Numbered from the stretch's first letter, positions 26,004 to 34,099 are shown. The stretch: DNA of 64,000 nt from an uncultured Oscillospiraceae bacterium (GCA_902492045.1 CABUKB010000003.1:57280-121279), one strand, 5' to 3'. The notes: a model not told the origin generated them from the sequence alone. Translations and numbers: made by a program.

Positions 26004-26031
26004 ATTATAGCACAATATATTGTGATTGCAA
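26004..26031 (-). promoter_or_regulatory. corA promoter
   Basis: On the minus strand TTGCAA (26031-26026), 16-nt spacer and TATAAT (26009-26004). The spacer is almost filled by the palindrome at 26011-26024. Confidence 0.65.
26011..26024. promoter_or_regulatory. NrdR-box-like operator in the corA promoter
   Basis: CACAATATATTGTG is a perfect 14-bp palindrome, identical to the box in front of nrdD at 34056-34069 and matching the NrdR consensus acaCwAtATaTwGtgt. Only one box was found here; functional NrdR sites usually come in pairs. Confidence 0.5.
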
Positions 26032-26223
26032 GCGATATCTGAGGATAAACGCTCCAAACGGCTCCGATTTATCTTATAATCGGCGTTTTTGAGGAAATAC
26101 CGGTCAATTTAACCCAAATTTAACTTCAACGCCTTTTCATTTTAGTTTCCCCAGGCTGTATAGCTTCATACTTCTGCCGATAAAAACCCTTCTTTAAAAA
26201 AATTTCCGTTTTTCTCCGGTCAT

Positions 26224-26263
26224 TTCATCGGATTTCCTCTTTATAATGAAAAAATCCGATGAA
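26224..26263. repeat. 12-bp perfect inverted repeat before the exported protein gene
   Basis: TTCATCGGATTT (26224-26235) and AAATCCGATGAA (26252-26263), 16 bp apart, with TATAAT in the loop. A small second palindrome, AACCTGAAGGTT, follows at 26262-26273. It could be an operator or a leader hairpin of the gene at 26329. The rest of 25960-26328 is A+T-rich without genes. Confidence 0.5.
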
Positions 26264-26328
26264 CCTGAAGGTTTTAATCCATGTCTCTCGTTTTTATAAA
26301 CGGATGGGCGAAAAGGGCGGTGGTGTAG

Positions 26329-26943
26329 ATGGTCCTCATCTATGCCATCCGGTTCAAAACAGAGAAATTCCGTTATGACGGCCTCTCCATCTTCATGGTC
26401 ATCCTCATCACCTTTGTGACCCTGATTGGTTCTCTGATTGGCCCTCCCATCGCTCACGCCGCCTCATATGCGCAACGCATCGCGGCGGAAAAGAACGGCG
26501 CGGTCCATACCGTCGAAACGGCTATAGCGGATGCCCGCTGTACCGGCAGCGTCCACGCTTACGTTTACGACGACTCCCAAATCTGGGCCTCTTTCCGCCA
26601 GGATATCGACACCATCACCGATTGGCCCATAACGGTAAACGCCGAATTTTTTGCGGTTTCAAATAAGAAAAATCCCTCCAAGGAAGATATCGCCGCCGCG
26701 TTTGCGTCCATCGCATCCTACTGCGGTGACAACAGCAGTATTCGGGAACTATGGCTTCACATTGAGGTGCAAGAGGAAGGCGTTTCCACCGAATACAGCG
26801 TACGGATCACGGGGCATCCCATCCTTCCTATCTCCGCCGGGGAGATGGCCAACCGCCTGATCGTCCGGAGCGATGCCCAGTTCCCCACCGATCCGTCCAT
26901 CGTCGAATCGTCCAAAGCCCCGGCAGCTACCGCCGCATCCTAA
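26329..26943 (+). CDS. Exported or membrane-anchored protein of unknown function
   Basis: 204 aa, not recognised. A hydrophobic segment at about residues 19-45 (ending GPPIAHA) could be a signal peptide with an AHA/AS cleavage site or an anchor, so most of the protein would lie outside the membrane. The rest is soluble with mixed composition and an Ala/Ser/Pro-rich tail. GGGCGGTGG lies a few bases before ATG 26329. It is flanked by a promoter-region inverted repeat and a terminator, so it is probably monocistronic. Codon use resembles that of the neighbours. Confidence 0.6.
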   Translation: MVLIYAIRFKTEKFRYDGLSIFMVILITFVTLIGSLIGPPIAHAASYAQRIAAEKNGAVHTVETAIADARCTGSVHAYVYDDSQIWASFRQDIDTITDWPITVNAEFFAVSNKKNPSKEDIAAAFASIASYCGDNSSIRELWLHIEVQEEGVSTEYSVRITGHPILPISAGEMANRLIVRSDAQFPTDPSIVESSKAPAATAAS

Positions 26944-26968
26944 AATCCGTGCCGTGCTCCGATACCAA

Positions 26969-27000
26969 AAGAGGCCGCCTGCTGACGCAGACGGCCTCTT
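26969..27000. terminator. Bidirectional terminator between the exported protein and cobO
   Basis: Stem 26969-26977 with 26992-27000, plus an inner 4-bp stem (26979-26982 with 26987-26990) and a TGAC loop. TTTT follows on the minus strand. Confidence 0.75.
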
Positions 27001-27036
27001 CTCAATTCGCCTTTGGACCCAATTCCGGACAAACAG

Positions 27037-27558
27037 CTACCATTCTATGCCCCGTCTGGCCGCCTGTCCCGTTGCATACGGATGCTTGAGCGCACGCATA
27101 TCGGTGATATAATCCGCGGCCTCTTGCAACTTCGGAGAAGGATTGCGGCCGGTCAGAACCACTTCCTGACCCACTGGACGTATCCGCAAAAACGAGAGCA
27201 GTGCTTCTTCTTTCAGAAGCCCGGTTCCCACCGCGTCGAGTACTTCGTCCAGGACGACGAGATCGAGATCGCTTCGCTGCCCCACCGTATCCAGCAGCCC
27301 CGCGTAAAACCGCGCCGCCTCCCGGCGCTGTTCCGGCGTCATGGCAAACGAAAAAGGAACTTCGGGAAGGAACGGGAACAGGAGGATACCCGGCACCGCA
27401 GACAGCACCCGGCACTCTCCCGAACGGCCGTCCTTGAGAAACTGGGCGATGCCCGCGGTCAGGCCCTGTCCGGCAGCCCGCAAAGCCAGTCCAACGGCCG
27501 CTGTGGTCTTCCCTTTGCCGTCCCCGCAGTATATATGGACACAGCCCTTCTCCATCAT
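27037..27558 (-). CDS. cobO: Cob(I)yrinic acid a,c-diamide adenosyltransferase
   Basis: Adds the 5'-deoxyadenosyl group of ATP to cob(I)alamin precursors (BtuR/CobA/CobO family). The 173-aa protein has the P-loop-like GDGKGKTTAAVGLALRAAGQG, DLVVLDEVLDAVG and VVLTGRNPSPKLQEAADYITDM. It starts at ATG 27558 in the ATGA overlap with the glycerophosphodiesterase gene, so the two are co-translated although functionally unrelated. The other cobamide genes lie 13 kb away (cobT-cobS-cobC). Confidence 0.93.
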   Translation of the reverse strand: MMEKGCVHIYCGDGKGKTTAAVGLALRAAGQGLTAGIAQFLKDGRSGECRVLSAVPGILLFPFLPEVPFSFAMTPEQRREAARFYAGLLDTVGQRSDLDLVVLDEVLDAVGTGLLKEEALLSFLRIRPVGQEVVLTGRNPSPKLQEAADYITDMRALKHPYATGQAARRGIEW

Positions 27559-28298
27559 TCATGCGCCTCACAATAGGCACGCACCCGGTCGGGGACATCC
27601 GTAATGATGCCTGTGACGCCATACGAAACAGCCAGAGCGATGTCTTCGGGGGAATCCACCGTCCATACATTTACATCGACGCCGTTTTCCCGGCAGGCAT
27701 CGACAATCTCCCGGTTGATCGAATGGAGGTACGGATGGATCGCGTCGGCATTATAGGCCCTGACCAATTCCAGCGTTTCTTCCGGTGTTTTGGGATCGCC
27801 GCCGTAAAGCAGACCCGTCCGTAAAACCGGATACTGCGCCTTGAGATCCCGCAGCCAGCCGTGGCCAAAACTCGAAAAGAGGGTCCGTCCCACACAATCG
27901 AAGCGCTCCAGCGTTTCAAACAGCAGCCGGTAGGCGGCCGCCATATCCGCATCCTCCCGGAACGGGCCTTTGATTTCAATATTGATTGGGTCGACATCCT
28001 TCACAACCTCAAGCAGCTCCTCCAAGGTGGGGATCGGCGTGCCCGAAAACTCCGGCGAAAACTTGACGCCGAAGTCGTACGCCTTCAGTTGTTCGACCGT
28101 CATCTCCTGGATTTTTCCCTGACCGTTTGAAGTGCGGGAAATCTCGTCGTCATGGCAGACAACAAAACGATTGTCCAAGGTCAGATGAATATCCGTCTCG
28201 ATCCCATCGGTTTTCTGTTCCAGGGCCAGGCGGAAGGCGGGCAGCGTGTTTTCCGGTGCATAAGCGGAGGCCCCGCGGTGGGCGTGTATAATCGGCAT
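27555..28298 (-). CDS. glpQ: Glycerophosphodiester phosphodiesterase
   Basis: Hydrolyses glycerophosphodiesters from phospholipid or teichoic acid turnover to glycerol 3-phosphate and alcohol. 247 aa with no signal peptide, so a cytosolic UgpQ-like enzyme. TIM-barrel motifs: HAHRGASAYAPENTLPAF (catalytic His, Arg, Glu, Asn), DGIETDIHLT, VVCHDDEISRT and INIEIKG, ending VTGIITDVPD. AGGAG lies upstream of ATG 28298, and a near-consensus promoter is at 28328-28356. Confidence 0.93.
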   Translation of the reverse strand: MPIIHAHRGASAYAPENTLPAFRLALEQKTDGIETDIHLTLDNRFVVCHDDEISRTSNGQGKIQEMTVEQLKAYDFGVKFSPEFSGTPIPTLEELLEVVKDVDPINIEIKGPFREDADMAAAYRLLFETLERFDCVGRTLFSSFGHGWLRDLKAQYPVLRTGLLYGGDPKTPEETLELVRAYNADAIHPYLHSINREIVDACRENGVDVNVWTVDSPEDIALAVSYGVTGIITDVPDRVRAYCEAHE

Positions 28299-28327
28299 AA
28301 AGCAGAACTCCTTCCCTGTTTTTTCTG

Positions 28328-28356
28328 ATTATACCGCCACTGGATAAAAAAGACAA
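28328..28356 (-). promoter_or_regulatory. Promoter of the glycerophosphodiesterase-cobO unit
   Basis: On the minus strand TTGTCT (28356-28351), 17-nt spacer, TATAAT (28333-28328). Confidence 0.7.
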
Positions 28357-28392
28357 ACCTTTTTTCGTCCCCTACCTTTTTTCTTTACATTG

Positions 28393-28422
28393 TTGTAATA
28401 TTCCCCTTTTATATTGTATACT
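28393..28422 (+). promoter_or_regulatory. Promoter of the ppx-like gene and ppk1
   Basis: TTGTAA (28393-28398), 18-nt spacer, TATACT (28417-28422). It overlaps the TTG 28414 of the longest frame, supporting ATG 28474 as the true start. Confidence 0.6.
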
Positions 28423-28473
28423 ATAGGAAACGTTTCGAACTTCCCCGATTGCTATCGGAAAGGCTGGCTGGCT

Positions 28474-29997
28474 ATGAAACGCTCACTCAAAATTGTCAGT
28501 GTTTTGGATATCGGTTCCAATTCCGTCCGGATGGGGATTTACCAGGCGGGAAAAACCGGAGCCGATCAACTGGATATGCTGGAATATCCGCACCGCATCG
28601 GACACGAAGTTTTTACAACCGGTCATATCAGCCCCAAAACGGTGCGGGAGCTTTCTTCACTGCTGCGCGGCTATACCCAGGTGATGAAGGAATATGGGGT
28701 ATCGGAATACCGGGCCATCGCGACCACCGCCCTGCGGGAGGCGGAAAACCGCGCCTATGTCCTCGACCAGCTCAAAACACAGAATAACCTGGTGGTGGAG
28801 GTTCTCGAAGACGGCGAGGAAAGCGGCCTGATTTACGGAGAGCTGCTCCCTTCCCCTGATCTGGAAAACGATGCCATGCTGGCCTATGTCGGGACCGGCA
28901 GCGTTGGGGTGGCACTTTGCCGCCGGCATGAGGTGGTACAAACCTGTAACATCACTTTGGGATTTCTGAAACTCAGCGAGATCCTGCGGAGTATGGAGGA
29001 CCGCACCACCCGCTTTTACCAAGTCATCGAAGAATATGTGGACGCCTATTTTCAACGGCTGTCCTGGCGTCTGGCGGGAGGATCCCCGCGCAAGCTGATC
29101 CTTACCGGAAGAAAATTGGGGACCATCGCCTCTCTGTGCGGCGCCGAGGAGAAAGACGGTGTCTTCCATATTACCCGGGAAGCCCTCGACAGCCTGTACG
29201 CGAAGATCAAAAATCTGCCTGTTAAATTGATCGCGGACCAGTTGGCGGTTTCGGAGGAAACGGCCGACCAGCTGCTGCCCATGCTTGTGATCTACCAGCG
29301 TTTGATGGATTTTGCCCTGGCTCCGGTTATCCTGTCCCCCCGCCTGCACCTGATGGATATACTGGCCCGTCAGATGCTGCAGCCCTCCGATAAAAACCGC
29401 TTCGAAGCACAGGAACGCTCCGGGGCCCTTGCCTGCGCGCGGGAGCTGTGCGCGCGTAGAGGAATGGATCTCGCCCACGCCGAACGGGTGCGCGAGTATG
29501 CGGTCCAGTTATTTGAAAAACTGAAAAAATTGCACGGCGTCAGCGGCAAAAAGAGAATCTGGCTCGAATGCGCCGCACTGCTCCACGAAGCCGGTTACGG
29601 CGTCAACGCCAAAAATACATCCCTCGCTACGTATGATATCATTAAGCAATCCTACTTTTTTGGCCTGACTGAGGATGAAACCGACCTGATTGCTGAAATC
29701 GCGCAATACGGCGATCTGCACCGGCCCGGCCCGGGCAGGGTGGCTTTCTCCGACAGCCCCAAACTTCTGGCCGATAAATTTGCGGCTATCCTCAATCTCG
29801 CCAACACGCTCGACGAATCCCGAAAAGGGAAAATCAGCGATATCAAGATCCGTCTGGAGGAGGAACGCCTGGTTATCACGGTCAAGGCGCGGGAGGAGTT
29901 GCTGCTCGAACAATGGGCTTTCGGCGACTGCGCTTCCTTTTTTGAAGATGTGTTCGGCATCGAGCCGGTGCTGATAGTGAAAAACAGCCTGTTGTAA
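28474..29997 (+). CDS. Ppx/GppA-like phosphatase with HD-like C-terminal domain, active site altered
   Basis: Belongs to the exopolyphosphatase/pppGpp phosphohydrolase family (ASKHA fold), 507 aa. N-terminal domain: VLDIGSNSVRMGIYQ and AIATTALREAENR. The second phosphate-binding motif, normally DIGGGS(T/V)E, reads YVGTGSVG here. The C-terminal HD-type region has LLHEAGYGV in place of the usual HD pair. Either the enzyme is much changed or it is a regulatory pseudo-enzyme. ATG 28474 has GGAAAGG upstream. It is followed after 12 nt by ppk1, so the pair should control polyphosphate levels. Confidence 0.85.
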   Translation: MKRSLKIVSVLDIGSNSVRMGIYQAGKTGADQLDMLEYPHRIGHEVFTTGHISPKTVRELSSLLRGYTQVMKEYGVSEYRAIATTALREAENRAYVLDQLKTQNNLVVEVLEDGEESGLIYGELLPSPDLENDAMLAYVGTGSVGVALCRRHEVVQTCNITLGFLKLSEILRSMEDRTTRFYQVIEEYVDAYFQRLSWRLAGGSPRKLILTGRKLGTIASLCGAEEKDGVFHITREALDSLYAKIKNLPVKLIADQLAVSEETADQLLPMLVIYQRLMDFALAPVILSPRLHLMDILARQMLQPSDKNRFEAQERSGALACARELCARRGMDLAHAERVREYAVQLFEKLKKLHGVSGKKRIWLECAALLHEAGYGVNAKNTSLATYDIIKQSYFFGLTEDETDLIAEIAQYGDLHRPGPGRVAFSDSPKLLADKFAAILNLANTLDESRKGKISDIKIRLEEERLVITVKAREELLLEQWAFGDCASFFEDVFGIEPVLIVKNSLL

Positions 29998-30009
29998 GGA
30001 GGGACTGAG

Positions 30010-32091
30010 ATGAAGAAACCGGCCTCTTTGCCCTATACCAATCGGGAATTGAGTTGGCTGGACTTCAACGCCCGCGTGTTGGAAGAAGCCTATGAGAAAG
30101 AAAATCCCATCCTTGAGCGATGCAAATTTCTGGGCATTACCGCGTCCAATCTGGATGAGTTCTTTATGGTGCGGGTCGCCGGCTTGCAGGAACAGGTGCG
30201 TTCCGGCTATAGGGAGCCGGATCCCGCCGGGTTGACGCCGAATGCGCAGCTGCACCGGCTGCGGGAGGCGATTCACGCTTTCGTTGAACGGCAATACAAC
30301 TGTTTTTCGCGTTCCCTGCTTCCCCAACTGCGTAAGCAGGGAATCACGCTTGTCACCGCAGATGATCTGACCCGGGAGCAACGGGAGTTTATCGCGGATT
30401 ATTTTGAAAAGGTGCTCTTCCCGGTATTAACTCCTCTGGCGGTGGACCGCAGCCGTCCTTTTCCCATGCTTTCCAACAAAAGCCTCAACTTAGGGCTGCG
30501 GCTGAATAAGGAGGGGGAAACGGCCTTCGCCGTTGTACAGGTACCCTCCATCCTGCCCCGTCTAGTGGAACTCCCCAGTGAAGGCGGACGGGTATGGATC
30601 CTGTTGGAGGATCTTCTCCGCCTCCATCTGGGAGAACTGTTCGAACTTCACGATATTGACGCGGTCGCCTCTTTTCGAGTCACCCGAAACGGGGATCTTT
30701 CCATTGATGAAGAGGCTGAGGACCTTCTCATCGAAATTCAGCAATCCATCAAGAAACGGAAGAGGGGAAAACCGGCCCGTCTGGAACTTTCCCGCCACTG
30801 TGACCGGGAACTACAGGAATTTCTCACCGAGATGCTTCATGTGGACGAACGGGATATCTACGAAGTGCCGGGGCCTCTCGACCTGACCTTTTGTTTCAAA
30901 CTCAGCGGATTGGATGACCGCCTGCGCCTCCCCCCCATCCTGCCGGTGACACCGGCGGATTTCTGGGGAATGGAGGATCCTTTCGAGGCTATACGGCAGC
31001 GGGACCGTTTTGTCCACCATCCCTATGAAAGTTTCGACTGTGTGGTGGATTTCGTCCGGCGGGCCGCAGAGGATCCGGATGTCCTTGCCATTAAACAAAC
31101 CCTATATCGTGTCAGTGGTCAATCCCCCATTATTGCCGCGTTGATGAAAGCGGCCGACAACGGCAAACAAGTCACGGTTTTAGTCGAACTCAAGGCCCGG
31201 TTTGACGAGGAGAATAACATCCATTGGGCGCTCAAGCTGGAAGAGGCCGGCTGTCACGTTATCTATGGCCTGGCGGGGTTGAAAACCCATTGTAAAATCC
31301 TGCTGGTCGTCCGCCGGGAAGAGGACGGCCTTCGCCGCTATCTTCATCTGGGCACCGGCAACTACAACGATTCCACCGCCCGCCTGTATACCGACATGGG
31401 CATGTTTACCTGCCGGGAAAGCTACGGGTCGGACGCTTCCTCCCTGTTCAATGTGCTGACCGGGTATTCCAGGCCTCCACAGTACAGCCGGCTGGTAGTG
31501 GCGCCCGACGGGATGCGCTCTTTCTTTTACCACATGGTGGAAAACGAGATGCGAAATGCCTCCCACGGCCTGCCGGCCGGGATCTTTGCCAAGGTCAACT
31601 CGCTCGTCGATCCCGCCGTCATCGCCCGGCTGTACGAAGCGTCACAGGCCGGAGTGCCGGTGACACTGGTGGTACGGGGCATCTGCTGCCTGGTACCTGG
31701 TCTGCCGGAGGTGAGTTCCCAAATCCGGGTAATCAGCATCGTGGGCCAGCTTTTGGAACACAGCCGGATTTTCCGGTTTGAAAACGGCGGGAACCCCAAG
31801 CTGTATCTGGGCAGCGCCGATCTGATGCCCCGCAATTTGGACCGCAGAGTGGAACTGCTCTTCCCAGTGGAGGATGAGGAAATCCGCCGCCGGGTGGATG
31901 AGGCGATTCGCCTGTTTTTAGCGGACAATGTAAACGCCAGAGAACTTCGCGCCGACGGAACCTATGAACTTCCCGACCGACGCGGCCGACCGGCGGTCAA
32001 CAGTCAATTGGCCCTGTACCGCCTGGCGAAGGAAGCCGTCGCCCAAAAAGAACGGGAGGCGGCGGAATCCGTTTCAATCGCAGAAGATTAA
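30010..32091 (+). CDS. ppk1: Polyphosphate kinase 1
   Basis: Reversibly polymerises the gamma-phosphate of ATP into inorganic polyphosphate at the membrane. 693 aa, full length. N domain NRELSWLDFNARVLEEA and ASNLDEFFMVRVAGL; catalytic domain with HLGTGNYNDSTARLYTD (the His that is autophosphorylated), KARFDEENNIHWA and the second His/Arg region LGSADLMPRNLDRRVE. AAGGAGGG lies 8-9 nt before ATG 30010. Co-transcribed with the Ppx-like gene. Confidence 0.97.
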   Translation: MKKPASLPYTNRELSWLDFNARVLEEAYEKENPILERCKFLGITASNLDEFFMVRVAGLQEQVRSGYREPDPAGLTPNAQLHRLREAIHAFVERQYNCFSRSLLPQLRKQGITLVTADDLTREQREFIADYFEKVLFPVLTPLAVDRSRPFPMLSNKSLNLGLRLNKEGETAFAVVQVPSILPRLVELPSEGGRVWILLEDLLRLHLGELFELHDIDAVASFRVTRNGDLSIDEEAEDLLIEIQQSIKKRKRGKPARLELSRHCDRELQEFLTEMLHVDERDIYEVPGPLDLTFCFKLSGLDDRLRLPPILPVTPADFWGMEDPFEAIRQRDRFVHHPYESFDCVVDFVRRAAEDPDVLAIKQTLYRVSGQSPIIAALMKAADNGKQVTVLVELKARFDEENNIHWALKLEEAGCHVIYGLAGLKTHCKILLVVRREEDGLRRYLHLGTGNYNDSTARLYTDMGMFTCRESYGSDASSLFNVLTGYSRPPQYSRLVVAPDGMRSFFYHMVENEMRNASHGLPAGIFAKVNSLVDPAVIARLYEASQAGVPVTLVVRGICCLVPGLPEVSSQIRVISIVGQLLEHSRIFRFENGGNPKLYLGSADLMPRNLDRRVELLFPVEDEEIRRRVDEAIRLFLADNVNARELRADGTYELPDRRGRPAVNSQLALYRLAKEAVAQKEREAAESVSIAED

Positions 32092-32156
32092 GCGGAGAAA
32101 CCCCGGGTCGGAACCGGAAAATATAAAGCACGGTTGTGCGAAAGGGATGTGTGACG

Positions 32157-33230
32157 ATGTTGAGAGTTGGACTGCTGACGAGCGGCGGGGACTGCCAGGG
32201 ACTGAACGCGGCGATGCGGGGCGTAGCCAAAGCCCTGTATGAAGCGTTTGACGACGTCGAAATCTACGGCATATTGGACGGTTATCGGGGTCTGATCCAA
32301 AACCGGATCCGGCTGATGAAACCAGAAGATTTTTCGGGGATATTGACACTCGGCGGCACGATACTGGGCACCTCCCGCTGTCCCTTCAAGATGATGCGGA
32401 TCATCGAAAAGGATGGGATTGACAAAGTCGAGGCCATGAAGGAAACGGTAAAAAAGCGCAAGCTCGACTGCCTTGTCATCCTGGGAGGAAACGGCACGCA
32501 CAAAACCGCAAATCTCCTGCGCACCGAGGGGATCCGAGTCATCACGCTCCCCAAAACCATAGACAACGATCTGTGGGGAACCGATATCACGTTCGGTTTT
32601 CAGAGCGCGGTGGATATCGCGGCCAATGTCATCGACTGCATCCATACCACCGCCACCTCCCACGGCCGGGTCTTTATCGTGGAGGTCATGGGCCATAAAG
32701 TTGGCTGGCTGACCCTGCACGCCGGAGTGGCCGCCGGAGCCGACATCATCCTCTTGCCGGAAATCCCCTATGACATTGAAAAAGTCGGAGGAGCAATCGA
32801 ACGCCGCCGAAAACAAGGCAAGCCTTTTTCTATCGTAGCCGTGGCGGAAGGGGCACTGTCCAAACGGGAAGCGAAAATGGGGAAAAAGGAATTCGCCGCT
32901 TCGCGGCAGAAAGAGGGATATCCCTCCATCGCCTACCGTCTGGTCAAGGAACTCGAACCCTATGCGGGCGGCGAATCCCGAGTCTGTGTACCCGGCCATT
33001 TTCAGCGCGGAGGTGCGCCCTGTGCTTATGACCGCATGCTGGCCACCATGCTTGGCGCCGCCGCCGCTCGTTTGATCCGGGAGGAAAAATTCGGGTATAT
33101 GTGCGCCGTGGTCAATCAGGAAATTGTCCCTGTACCCCTGGAGGAAGTGGCGGGCAAGCTGAAAAAAGTTCCGGTGGACTGCCCGTCCGTTCACATGGCC
33201 CGGGAAATCGGGGTATCGTTCGGCGATTGA
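32157..33230 (+). CDS. pfkA: 6-phosphofructokinase (phosphoryl donor uncertain)
   Basis: Phosphorylates fructose 6-phosphate in glycolysis. 357 aa. Motifs: LTSGGDCQGLNAAM, GGNGTHKTA, PKTIDNDLWGTDITFGF and GHFQRGGAPCAYDR. PKTIDND and GGNGT differ from classical bacterial ATP-PFK (PGTIDND, GGDGS) and place it in the mixed PPi/ATP group, so the donor cannot be fixed by eye. ATG 32157 is chosen (GAAAGGGA about 10 nt upstream); the longer GTG 32136 frame overlaps that site. Followed by a strong terminator. Confidence 0.9.
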   Translation: MLRVGLLTSGGDCQGLNAAMRGVAKALYEAFDDVEIYGILDGYRGLIQNRIRLMKPEDFSGILTLGGTILGTSRCPFKMMRIIEKDGIDKVEAMKETVKKRKLDCLVILGGNGTHKTANLLRTEGIRVITLPKTIDNDLWGTDITFGFQSAVDIAANVIDCIHTTATSHGRVFIVEVMGHKVGWLTLHAGVAAGADIILLPEIPYDIEKVGGAIERRRKQGKPFSIVAVAEGALSKREAKMGKKEFAASRQKEGYPSIAYRLVKELEPYAGGESRVCVPGHFQRGGAPCAYDRMLATMLGAAAARLIREEKFGYMCAVVNQEIVPVPLEEVAGKLKKVPVDCPSVHMAREIGVSFGD

Positions 33231-33257
33231 TTCGTGCCTTCTGCGAGAATAGGACTG

Positions 33258-33298
33258 TCCGCCCGGATCGGCATAGGGTCCGGGCGGATAATTTTTTT
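33258..33298 (+). terminator. Terminator after the phosphofructokinase gene
   Basis: A 10-bp perfect stem (33258-33267 with 33279-33288) is followed by TAATTTTTTT. Confidence 0.85.
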
Positions 33299-33308
33299 CT
33301 ATATTTTC

Positions 33309-33335
33309 CCAGCCAATGTATGAAATAATGGCTGG
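33309..33335 (+). repeat. 7-bp hairpin upstream of the DUF2680 gene
   Basis: CCAGCCA (33309-33315) pairs with TGGCTGG (33329-33335) across a 13-nt loop. No T-run follows. It may be part of the mRNA leader of the next gene. Confidence 0.3.
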
Positions 33336-33429
33336 CAGAAAAAAACGAGATCAAAAGGAGATACTAAATCTAAAGGAGGTGATGTCAGCCCGCGCGCTTT
33401 TCAAGAATAAACGGAAAGAAGGATGCGGA

Positions 33430-33876
33430 ATGAAAACGAATCACGCAAAGACAAAAATAGCGGCCGTGGCCGGTTCTATGATGATGACCGCCATGCTTTT
33501 CACCGGTTTCGGAACCGCGGCCGAACAGGTTGCGCCGGAACCCCAGGCTTCTCAAAGCGGATCCTCCGTACCGGAGCAGGGGCCGAACGAACGGCAGATG
33601 AAGATGCAGGAGTTTCAGGAAAAGGCGATGGAAAAATGGAATTCCCTGAACGAGGAGCAGAAACTGAAACTCTATGATCTCGCCGAATCCCGTATGAACG
33701 CCGATATTCAATGGCTCCGGGAATTGGCGAACACCGGCATTCTCGATGCGGAGCGGGTCGAGGCCCGCATTGAACGGATGCAGGAGCACATGAAGCAGAT
33801 GCGGGAATCCGGGATCTGCCCTTTTTTCATGGGGCGGCCCGGACATGCCCATGAAAACCCCGATAGCCATTCCTAA
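33430..33876 (+). CDS. Secreted DUF2680 (YckD-like) protein
   Basis: 149 aa with a signal peptide (Lys-rich start, hydrophobic core ending TGFGTAA). A Gln/Pro/Ser linker leads to a helical domain (about residues 65-140) with WNSLNEEQKLKLYDLAE, ARIERMQEHMKQMRESG and CPFF, the pattern of DUF2680. Function unknown. AAGGA lies 8 nt before ATG 33430. A perfect AAAGGAGGTGAT lies just before the in-frame ATG 33382, but with spacing too short for it; that start would add 16 residues before the signal peptide. Confidence 0.75.
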   Translation: MKTNHAKTKIAAVAGSMMMTAMLFTGFGTAAEQVAPEPQASQSGSSVPEQGPNERQMKMQEFQEKAMEKWNSLNEEQKLKLYDLAESRMNADIQWLRELANTGILDAERVEARIERMQEHMKQMRESGICPFFMGRPGHAHENPDSHS

Positions 33877-33894
33877 AGAATATCCGAATCGTTC

Positions 33895-33933
33895 AAAAAC
33901 GGGGATTGCAAATAGGGCAATCCCCGTTTTATA
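33895..33933 (+). terminator. Terminator after the DUF2680 gene
   Basis: AAAACGGGGATTGC pairs with GCAATCCCCGTTTT around a 7-nt loop, with the T-run forming the end of the stem. Confidence 0.85.
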
Positions 33934-34003
33934 AAATCAGTTAAAAACGCACCCTGCCAAAAATTGTGAGTTTTTTTTATGCTTTTTCGCCATGCAGATT
34001 CTC

Positions 34004-34032
34004 TTGACAAGCCACTACATATTGCCTATAAT
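34004..34032 (+). promoter_or_regulatory. Consensus promoter of nrdD
   Basis: TTGACA (34004-34009), 17-nt spacer, TATAAT (34027-34032): a perfect sigma-A promoter, consistent with a strong gene held down by a repressor. Confidence 0.9.
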
Positions 34033-34070
34033 AGTCTCCGGAACGCGATGGAATGCACAATATATTGTGC
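34012..34070 (+). promoter_or_regulatory. Tandem NrdR boxes at nrdD
   Basis: Box 1 CCACTACATATTGCCT (34012-34027) lies in the promoter spacer and is imperfect. Box 2 GCACAATATATTGTGC (34055-34070) is a perfect palindrome just downstream of the transcription start. The centres are 43 bp apart, about four helical turns. NrdR is the ATP/dATP-sensing repressor of ribonucleotide reductase genes. Confidence 0.8.
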
Positions 34071-34099
34071 CTCCGAAAACCGGTTAAAGGAGACGTATC

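Noticed and set aside
28414..28473. N-terminal extension of the Ppx-like protein from TTG 28414
   Set aside because: Overlaps the promoter -10 hexamer; ATG 28474 has a proper ribosome binding site.
32088..33194. 368-aa minus-strand frame inside the phosphofructokinase gene
   Set aside because: Shadow of the conserved plus-strand gene; no family resemblance.
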